Program-made: the position numbers and the translations under genes
In this document: one piece after another, positions 1 through 4,526 of the stretch
How the letters are laid out: every line of letters starts with the position of its first letter
Numbering within the stretch: the first letter of the stretch is position 1
Notes under the pieces: model-generated
Database searches by the model: none
Told to the model about the DNA's origin: nothing
The model's input: only the letters and a program-made list of their open reading frames with translations
DNA from: an uncultured Candidatus Saccharibacteria bacterium
GTDB taxonomy: Bacteria > Patescibacteriota > Saccharimonadia > Saccharimonadales > Saccharimonadaceae
DNA: 11,374 nucleotides
Assembly (NCBI GenBank): GCA_948514425.1
Contig: CAOQYN010000024.1
Coordinates: 1-11,374 of the forward strand
Direction of reading: 5' to 3'

Positions 1-58
1 TTACTAGTGTAGAATCTATCTTATTTTGTTGCAAAGGTGGTGAGATAATACGGTTATA

Positions 59-87
59 TTGACATAATTGGTAAAGTGTACTATAAT
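59..87 (+). promoter_or_regulatory. Consensus sigma-70 promoter of the GNAT gene
   Basis: A perfect TTGACA (59-64) and a perfect TATAAT (82-87) are separated by 17 bases. Transcription would start near 94, giving a leader of about 40 bases that includes a GGAGG Shine-Dalgarno at 123-127. It is the strongest promoter in the window by consensus. Confidence 0.85.
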
Positions 88-134
88 TAAAGATGGAACC
101 TTAAGTTTGTATCGAAAATAGTGGAGGTAGTGAA

Positions 135-746
135 ATGGAAAAATTAAGGTTAGTTCGTCCTGAGAAGAAGTACGAGAAGCAAGCTGTGAAATATTTGGAG
201 GAGTTCCTTGCTGCTGGCTCCAAAATACATGGTGTTGGCGGTTTGGACCAATACAAGGATGATTATGATGGTTGGCTGGAGAAGCTAGCTGCCGATCGTG
301 TTCAAGTGCCGAACGAGGAGCGTGTACCGTCAGAAACTTTCTTTCTGATGAAGCGGCTATCGCGAGAGTCGCATATGTTCCAGGAAGATGTCGAGCGTTT
401 GGTGGGGATGGTTAGCATCCGTCTTGTCTTGAACGACAATTTGTGGAACTTTGGCGGACATATTGGTTATAGTATTCGTCCGTCTGAACGCGAAAAAGGA
501 TATAACAAGGTGAACCTGTATTTAGCGCTCAAAGTTTGTCAGAATTACGGCATCGAAGTTGCTCTTCTTGACTGTGACAGGAGCAACATCGGCTCTGCAA
601 AGACAATGCGAGCCTTGGGCGGTAAAATGGTTCGTCAGTATCAGCTGGGTGATATTGTTGTGCAGCGGTATGCTATTGACGTTGATGCTGCCTTGTGCAA
701 ATATGCTAGTCAATACGATAAGTTCGTATCTGGATATCCCGATTAA
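135..746 (+). CDS. GNAT family N-acetyltransferase
   Basis: This is a 203-residue protein of the GNAT fold, which moves the acetyl group of acetyl-CoA to an amine; the substrate cannot be read from sequence. The central part GGHIGYSIRP (107-116) followed by REKGYN (119-124) is the acetyl-CoA pyrophosphate-binding motif A (usually R/Q-x-x-G-x-A/G, here with Asn last). NIGSAKTMRALGGK (151-164) is motif B. The N-terminal 90 residues contain the aromatic, charged region seen in YesJ-like GNAT proteins. The start is set by GGAGG 8 bases upstream and by a consensus promoter. The gene is monocistronic, with its own terminator. It lies just outside the left repeat of the putative island and, unlike the island genes, shows the G-over-C excess of the chromosome. 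A second, broken GNAT gene sits inside the island. The family call is firm. Confidence 0.85.
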   Translation: MEKLRLVRPEKKYEKQAVKYLEEFLAAGSKIHGVGGLDQYKDDYDGWLEKLAADRVQVPNEERVPSETFFLMKRLSRESHMFQEDVERLVGMVSIRLVLNDNLWNFGGHIGYSIRPSEREKGYNKVNLYLALKVCQNYGIEVALLDCDRSNIGSAKTMRALGGKMVRQYQLGDIVVQRYAIDVDAALCKYASQYDKFVSGYPD

Positions 747-782
747 ACTTCTCTCTGAGTTATTGGGCGAAAGCCCTCTCAA

Positions 783-817
783 AACCCTCGCTGGAAACTG
801 GTGAGGGTTGTTTTTAT
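783..817 (+). terminator. Rho-independent terminator after the GNAT gene
   Basis: AACCCTC (783-789) pairs with GAGGGTT (803-809), followed by GTTTTTATTTTG. On the minus strand the stem is followed by TTTTG, so it could work in both directions. If the island were excised, tRNA-Trp would converge on this same terminator. Confidence 0.75.
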
Positions 818-843
818 TTTGTCTCAAACATGTAGTCTTGATC

Positions 844-861
844 TGGCAGGGGCGCACGGAA
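844..861 (-). repeat. Copy of the tRNA-Trp 3' end (attL-like site)
   Basis: The 18 plus-strand bases TGGCAGGGGCGCACGGAA are identical to 4293-4310, the 3' end of tRNA-Trp including CCA, acceptor strand and part of the T-stem. Identity stops exactly at the CCA end on one side and at the T-loop on the other. The rest of the tRNA is absent. This is the pattern left when an element integrates into the 3' end of a tRNA gene. Confidence 0.7.
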
Positions 862-1247
862 ACCAGAAAAACTACGTTTTTCTTCCCGTGCTCGTAGCGG
901 CTAAAAATTGAAGAAGTTCCCTTTTTGCCTATGGTCACTCGTGCGTTGCGAACCATTCGCTACGTGAAAGGTTTTCTTCCGTGCCTCCAATATTATAAAA
1001 GCATCTTATTATAATATAAAAATATATTCTGTCAAGATGCTGGCAGGGTACAGTCCGGCAGGCTTTAACAGAGTTTCTAGAGGAAAACAGCTAAATGTTA
1101 AGTCGAGCTGGTCAAAGTTCTGCGCTTCTTTTTTATCAAGTTCGCGCCCGATTAAGGCTTCGCATTCGCTAGCAGCGAGTATAATTGTCATTCTGTGGTC
1201 TATTGTGTAAATACATAAGATAGAGCGCAAATAATATCGTTTGAATG
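862..1247. other. Gene-poor left flank of the island with hairpins
   Basis: No convincing gene was found. Visible structures are CTACG/CGTAG around 872-897, GCGAA-CCA-TTCGC near 948-960, an 8-base inverted repeat GCACGGAA (854-861) against TTCCGTGC (977-984), and GCATCTT (1001-1007) against AAGATGC (1034-1040). A minus-strand frame with an ATG at 1192 (or 1230) ending at 1009 encodes about 60-73 plausible but unrecognised residues (start MTIILAASECEAL). It lacks a Shine-Dalgarno and may be a gene remnant. Confidence 0.4.
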
Positions 1248-1256
1248 TGGTATAAT
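1248..1256 (+). promoter_or_regulatory. Extended -10 promoter of the island cargo operon
   Basis: TGGTATAAT is a perfect -10 hexamer (1251-1256) with the extended TGn. No good -35 is present at 17 bases. Transcription would start near 1262-1263, exactly where the long closing stem of the leader RNA begins. Confidence 0.65.
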
Positions 1257-1262
1257 AAGGGA

Positions 1263-1387
1263 GTCTATACTTATATCATTGAATAAAGCATCTCGGTGCA
1301 TAGTAGCTTTTTCTAGCGAACAGTTGCCGTATTTAAGCGGCACCGCTAGCAAGACGGCAATAGCCGAGTTGTGATATAGGTATAGAC
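1263..1387 (+). ncRNA. Structured 5' leader RNA, candidate cis-regulatory element
   Basis: A 16-base-pair closing stem pairs 1263-1278 with 1372-1387, with a single G-U wobble (1271/1379). Inside it CTCGG (1292-1296) pairs with CCGAG (1364-1368), and TTGCCGT (1324-1330) pairs with ACGGCAA (1354-1360). At the tip AGCG (1336-1339) pairs with CGCT (1344-1347) around GCAC. CTAGCG (1313-1318) is also perfectly complementary to CGCTAG (1344-1349), so an alternative helix or pseudoknot is possible. The RNA would begin at or next to its 5' end and is followed by a short hairpin with a U-run and by a hairpin at the ribosome-binding site. I do not recognise the riboswitch class. The size, nested helices and position in front of a membrane protein gene suggest ligand or temperature control of the operon. 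Confidence 0.55.
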
Positions 1388-1408
1388 ACCATCGCGGTGT
1401 CGCTTTTA
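1385..1408 (+). terminator. Terminator-like hairpin in the leader
   Basis: GACACC (1385-1390) pairs with GGTGTC (1396-1401) around ATCGC, followed by GCTTTTATTT. The first three bases are shared with the 3' end of the 16-bp closing stem, so the two helices compete at their junction. The stem is only 6 bp and the U-run is short, so it may be an attenuator rather than a full terminator. Confidence 0.5.
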
Positions 1409-1444
1409 TTTGGCATCGTTCTTAATAATTAAGGAGATGCCAAA
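1409..1444 (+). promoter_or_regulatory. Hairpin enclosing the ribosome-binding site of the ygjV-like gene
   Basis: TTTGGCATC (1409-1417) is a perfect 9-base inverted repeat of GATGCCAAA (1436-1444). The Shine-Dalgarno AAGGAG (1431-1436) sits at the loop/stem edge and the ATG (1445) follows the stem immediately. Such a hairpin would hinder ribosome loading when formed. Confidence 0.6.
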
Positions 1445-1996
1445 ATGGAAATAGATTTTATCTACATTCTTTCCCAAATCTTTACAATCTTAATGTATGC
1501 CCTGATGGCTTGGACTTACTTTCTAAAAGATAAGCGCAAAATCGTCATCGTCAGCGCTTTCTCGCTAGTCGCTAGTATAATTGCTTATATTCTGCTTGGG
1601 GCTTGGACGGGGCTAGCAATGTGCGTAGTGGCGATGCTTCGCAATTTGTATATTCTTTGGGAAGAAAAGAAGAATGGCAAACGCGAAACCAACGAGAAGC
1701 GCGATTATATTTTTCTCGCTATCGTCTATCTCGGTATCATTCTTGCCACCATTCCCACTTACGAAGAATTCCTAAGCCTGCTCTCGGTTTTCGCAACATC
1801 CATCTATACTTATTCCATTTGGCAGAAAGGCACCCGAATCTACAAATTTTGCGGCATTCCGGTTGGGATTTTATGGATCGCTTATAATGCCTATGTGAAA
1901 TCTATCTTCGGGGTAATCCTAGAAGCATTTTTGCTAATCGCATCTGTTATCGGCTACGTGGCCGAAGTAAAATCTGCCAAAGGTGGTAAAATATAA
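1445..1996 (+). CDS. YgjV-like inner membrane protein
   Basis: This 183-residue protein has about six to seven hydrophobic segments (near 5-26, 32-52, 53-72, 87-103, 107-125, 135-151 and 152-172). Positive residues cluster in the loops, as in RDKRK-type turns after helix 1 and the KKNGKRETNEKR loop at 75-86. Size and segment pattern resemble the YgjV/Imp-YgjV family (Pfam PF10688), whose function is not established; small-solute transport is a guess from the fold only. It is the first gene of the cargo run, behind a 180-base structured leader and a hairpin over its ribosome-binding site (AAGGAG, 1431-1436). The S51 peptidase follows 20 bases later. Family call is moderate, membrane location is firm. 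Confidence 0.6.
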   Translation: MEIDFIYILSQIFTILMYALMAWTYFLKDKRKIVIVSAFSLVASIIAYILLGAWTGLAMCVVAMLRNLYILWEEKKNGKRETNEKRDYIFLAIVYLGIILATIPTYEEFLSLLSVFATSIYTYSIWQKGTRIYKFCGIPVGILWIAYNAYVKSIFGVILEAFLLIASVIGYVAEVKSAKGGKI

Positions 1997-2016
1997 AGTA
2001 AGAAACAGGAGAAAGA

Positions 2017-2697
2017 ATGAAACTATTTTTCGCCAGTCAAGATTTGGGCAACTTCGCCACCATCTTGCAAGCAATGGTCGGCAAGAAGAAACGCGCGCTC
2101 GTTATCAGCAATGCCAGAGATTACTATAACGATGAAGCAAGAATTGCTGGGGGTGTGGAAAAAACTCTCGTTAATCTCGGTAAAATTGGAATTGAAGCCG
2201 AAAGATTAGATCTCCGACCATTCTTTGGTAAGCAATCGGAACTTGCGCGATATATTGAAGAAAAACAAGCAGGGCTAATCTTTTCTGTCGGTGGTAATGT
2301 AATCTGTCTTGCCACGGCTTTGCACGAAAGTGGTATGGACGAGATTATTCGGCAAGGTGTAGCCGAAGACAGATTCGTCTATGGCGGTTATAGTGCCGGT
2401 TCGATGGTAGCATCGCATAATTTATCGCTGTATCTGATTGATGCGAAGTCGGGGGAAGAACTACCGCTGTGCTTTAACCCTGATGTGACAAAGGAAATTT
2501 ACGGAGTTGAGTCTTACAGACAAGGTCTGGGCTTGATTCCAGAATATGTCATACCACATATGGATAGAAGTGACTGTATTGATGTTATGCGCAAGGGGCT
2601 AAATAAAACCGCGCAGGCTGGTGCCGAAGCAATTTGCCTAGACGATGCTGATGTATTTGTTGTGAATGACGAAAATAAGGAAATCTTGAAGGGCTAG
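2017..2697 (+). CDS. Peptidase E-like S51 family serine peptidase
   Basis: This 226-residue cytoplasmic protein has the class-I glutamine-amidotransferase-like fold of family S51, whose founder (PepE) cleaves Asp-X dipeptides. The nucleophile elbow is GGYSAGSMV with Ser126; VGGNV (91-95) matches the oxyanion loop; VIPHMDR (178-184) supplies the likely catalytic His181. The length is normal for the family. Distant S51 relatives include cyanophycinase, so the substrate is uncertain. The start is set by AGGAG (2007-2011). It is the second gene of the island run and ends 2 bases before the phosphatase start, so the two are probably translated together. In hand counts of 2041-2100 G and C are about equal, unlike the core genes. 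Confidence 0.8.
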   Translation: MKLFFASQDLGNFATILQAMVGKKKRALVISNARDYYNDEARIAGGVEKTLVNLGKIGIEAERLDLRPFFGKQSELARYIEEKQAGLIFSVGGNVICLATALHESGMDEIIRQGVAEDRFVYGGYSAGSMVASHNLSLYLIDAKSGEELPLCFNPDVTKEIYGVESYRQGLGLIPEYVIPHMDRSDCIDVMRKGLNKTAQAGAEAICLDDADVFVVNDENKEILKG

Positions 2698-2699
2698 AT

Positions 2700-3245
2700 A
2701 TGAAACTAATCGCTACCCGACATGCCGAAACGAACTACAATGTTAAAGATTTGGTAAATTATGATCCAACAGTTGATGTGCATCTGACCGAAAAAGGTAT
2801 AAAACAAGCAACCGAACTTGCCGAACAATTGAAAGATTTCAAATTTGATAGAATCTACATTTCTAGATTGAAACGCACAAAGCAGACCGCCGATGCTATT
2901 AATCGCTATCATGGGCAAGAGCTAGTGGTAAATGAACTGCTAGACGATACTCGGAATGGTTTTGAAGGCCGGCCGTATAGCGAAGCCAAAGGTTGGCGCG
3001 ATACACAGCCTAATCCAGTGACTGCGCGTTATCAGGGCAAATATGAATCCGTCAGCGACATGACAGACCGCGTGCGCAAGTTCTTGGACTATCTGAAACA
3101 GCATCACGGAAATGACGAAACGATTTTAATTGTCACTAGCAGCCACATTATCAAGCAGCTGCGTATGCTGAACGGCGAAATTACGATGCAGGAGTTGCTC
3201 AATGTACCAGCCAAACATGCCACTTACTATGAATTTGATATTTAA
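2700..3245 (+). CDS. Histidine phosphatase (phosphoglycerate mutase-like) family protein
   Basis: This 181-residue protein opens with the catalytic TRHAET (6-11), with His8 as the residue that is transiently phosphorylated and Arg7 binding phosphate. SRLKRTKQTA (55-64) supplies the second phosphate-binding Arg59. ESVSDMTDRV (116-125) and SSHI with His149 match the later family signatures. Length fits small broad-specificity members of the PhoE/CobC type rather than true phosphoglycerate mutases. The substrate cannot be told. The ATG lies 2 bases after the stop of the peptidase gene, with only a weak Shine-Dalgarno (GAAGGG), pointing to translational coupling. It is followed 12 bases later by the broken GNAT gene. 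Confidence 0.8.
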   Translation: MKLIATRHAETNYNVKDLVNYDPTVDVHLTEKGIKQATELAEQLKDFKFDRIYISRLKRTKQTADAINRYHGQELVVNELLDDTRNGFEGRPYSEAKGWRDTQPNPVTARYQGKYESVSDMTDRVRKFLDYLKQHHGNDETILIVTSSHIIKQLRMLNGEITMQELLNVPAKHATYYEFDI

Positions 3246-3257
3246 ACAGGAGTAAAA

Positions 3258-3565
3258 ATGATTTATCTTGGACTTGCTAATTTAGAAGATGCTAAAGCCG
3301 AATACGAAGCCTTGCAAAAAATCCCAGCCGCCGAAAATGGTTGAATAATGAATATGCCGATATGTCTGAAACTGAGTTTGTGGAGCAGGCTTTGCCAAAA
3401 ACGATTGCTAATTCCAGGGGAGAAGACCTGCCGGAAGGCTATGTGCCGTTTTCGGTTTATTTCTTGTGGGATGACGATAAAATTGTCGGCTTATTCCATT
3501 TTCGGCACCATCTTCGCTCGCACTCCGCGCGCTGTCCTAATCTGCAATCTTGTAATATAATATAG
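3258..3565 (+). pseudogene. GNAT acetyltransferase, frameshifted and 3'-truncated
   Basis: A good Shine-Dalgarno AGGAG (3248-3252) precedes ATG 3258, which encodes MIYLGLANLEDAKAEYEALQ and continues to ENG before a TGA at 3343-3345. The family sequence continues in the next frame from 3341 (LNNEYADMSETEFVEQ, then the typical LPEGYVPFSVYFLWDD and KIVGLFHFRHHL). A single missing base near 3334-3340 explains the break. After FRHHL the homology stops abruptly, about where the acetyl-CoA-binding motif A should begin, and the frame ends at TAG 3563-3565. So the catalytic half is absent. It resembles YesJ-like GNAT proteins, the same broad group as the intact gene at 135-746. A sequencing error could explain the frameshift but not the lost C-terminus. 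Confidence 0.7.
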
Positions 3566-3584
3566 GCAAAGGAGGTGGCGCATT

Positions 3585-3977
3585 ATGGCTACAATTATCA
3601 AACCTATTCTCTGGGGAGAAACTTGGAATTGGCGGAATGACGATTTTGTCAAAGGCGAAAGTGTGAAATGCGATGTTTATGCTTATCGTGGCGAAAACCG
3701 CACTTTCGTAAAGGGAGAAATCGCACCGAATGAGAATCACGGCTGGACGACTGCGGCAAGCGACTATTACTATCTTATTTTAGAAGGTAGCGCTACTATA
3801 GAGATTAGCAACAGCGAATCTTATTTCGCCGACTATCAATATGAAATCAGCGCTACTGACAGCGGAACTGGTCATGGCGCAGGTTTCCTGATTAAAGCCG
3901 GCACGGCTTACAATTATCGCGCCGGAGCAGACGGGCTGAAATTCGTCCTATTCATGAATAATCTCTGGGAAGAATAA
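3585..3977 (+). CDS. Cupin-like beta-barrel protein
   Basis: This 130-residue protein is rich in beta-strand and aromatic residues and has no signal or membrane segment. The central YYYLILEGSATIEI (76-89) has the spacing of a cupin strand pair (ILEGS then a strand), and GHGAGFLIKAGTAYNYRAG (95-113) resembles the second cupin motif, with Pro replaced by Ala in the usual P-x-G. No HxH metal-binding pair is evident, so any metal or sugar binding is uncertain. Capsule or nucleotide-sugar enzymes and small regulators share this fold. The strong Shine-Dalgarno AAAGGAGG (3568-3575) and a TATAAT just upstream (3556-3561) may give it its own promoter. A strong terminator follows 20 bases after its stop. 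Confidence 0.55.
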   Translation: MATIIKPILWGETWNWRNDDFVKGESVKCDVYAYRGENRTFVKGEIAPNENHGWTTAASDYYYLILEGSATIEISNSESYFADYQYEISATDSGTGHGAGFLIKAGTAYNYRAGADGLKFVLFMNNLWEE

Positions 3978-3996
3978 TACTATCGTAGCATCACTG

Positions 3997-4027
3997 AAGC
4001 GGCACAGAATAATACTGTGCCGCTTTT
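3997..4027 (+). terminator. Strong terminator closing the island operon
   Basis: An 11-bp perfect stem, AAGCGGCACAG (3997-4007) with CTGTGCCGCTT (4015-4025), encloses the loop AATAATA and runs into TTTTA. It ends the cupin gene and probably the whole cargo run. Confidence 0.85.
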
Positions 4028-4292
4028 AGAATCTCACAACCCCACATTCCACCTGCTTTCGTTCCATATTGCGCACGACATAAGCCAACGCATCAACATA
4101 AAACAACTGTCCCTGCTTTTCATTGCTAGGGCATTAACAGTCAAAAAGATAGAGGTAGAACCGTATAAATGGCTTAAAGAATTAGATGAAACTGTCGACC
4201 AAGACGGAGAAATTTTCCCCCTCAGGGCTTTAACAGAAAAATTGTCCGTTCAACAGGGGTCAAACGAACAATTTAGTGATTTATATTCGGCT
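4028..4292. other. Gene-poor right flank of the island with antisense frames
   Basis: No firm gene was found. A plus-strand frame (about 4119-4290) reads plausibly (ALTVKKIEVEPYKWLKEL and on) but runs into the tRNA-Trp gene and lacks a ribosome-binding site. A short minus-strand frame ending near 4031 also reads like protein (FYVDALAYVVRNMERKQ) with no start. Both may be decayed ends of island genes, possibly including a lost integrase, but neither is recognisable. Confidence 0.3.
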
Positions 4293-4310
4293 TGGCAGGG
4301 GCGCACGGAA
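4293..4310 (-). repeat. tRNA-Trp 3' end, attR-like partner of 844-861
   Basis: The plus-strand bases TGGCAGGGGCGCACGGAA are identical to 844-861 in the same orientation. Here they form the functional 3' end of the tRNA. Confidence 0.7.
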
Positions 4311-4367
4311 TCGAACCATGATCTACGGTTTTGGAGACCGCTATACTAACCGTTGTACTACGCCCCT
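4293..4367 (-). tRNA. tRNA-Trp (CCA anticodon)
   Basis: On the minus strand the acceptor AGGGGCG pairs with CGCCCCT, followed by G and an encoded CCA. The anticodon stem GCGGT/ACCGT encloses CTCCAAA, giving anticodon CCA for tryptophan. The T-loop TTCGATT and the GG of the D-loop are canonical. The length is 75 bases. A strong promoter lies upstream at 4420-4448. Its 3' end is the apparent integration target for the island. Confidence 0.93.
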
Positions 4368-4419
4368 ATTGGTACAATTGTAACATAAGAATCGGTTGAA
4401 ATAAATACCCTATCTTTCT

Positions 4420-4448
4420 ATTATAGCACACTTATTTGGAAAAGTCAA
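4420..4448 (-). promoter_or_regulatory. Promoter of tRNA-Trp
   Basis: Read on the minus strand, TTGACT (4448-4443) and TATAAT (4425-4420) are 17 bases apart, and the -10 has the extended TGC. Transcription would start near 4413, leaving a leader of about 46 bases to be trimmed from the tRNA. Confidence 0.8.
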
Positions 4449-4487
4449 TGCTATTGGTGAGTTTTTTGGTAAGATTTGGTGAAAATA

Positions 4488-4496
4488 TGCTAAAAT
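4488..4496 (+). promoter_or_regulatory. Extended -10 promoter of the GH57-like gene
   Basis: TGCTAAAAT, the same extended -10 seen before several other genes here, predicts a start near 4503 and a 24-base leader with the Shine-Dalgarno GAGG before ATG 4527. No clear -35 is present. Confidence 0.55.
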
Positions 4497-4526
4497 GATA
4501 ATAGTAATGCTTGAGAGTGAGGTAAA

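Larger units (their letters stand above)
844..4310. mobile_element. Putative genomic island at the tRNA-Trp 3' end, without integrase
   Basis: Direct 18-base repeats of the tRNA-Trp 3' end bound 3431 bases (862-4292). The right copy belongs to an intact tRNA-Trp gene on the minus strand, so the island lies downstream of the tRNA, the usual geometry for tyrosine-recombinase islands. Inside are one co-directional cargo run (1445-3977) with its own promoter, structured leader and terminator, plus two gene-poor flanks (862-1250 and 4028-4292). In hand-counted 60-base samples, G and C on the plus strand are nearly equal at 1501-1560, 1681-1740 and 2041-2100, while 8041-8100 and 10141-10200 show strong G excess. 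This fits foreign or recently arrived DNA. No integrase or recombinase frame was found inside, so it would be a cargo-only remnant or mobilised in trans. Confidence 0.55.

Noticed and set aside
1324..1360. T-box-like core GGCACCGC in the structured leader
   Set aside because: A T-box needs TGGN to pair with the tRNA NCCA end; here the first base is C. Stem I motifs are not evident and the gene is not an amino-acid gene.
4017..4349. 110-codon plus-strand frame downstream of the cupin gene
   Set aside because: It starts inside the terminator stem, has no ribosome-binding site and runs through most of the tRNA-Trp gene.
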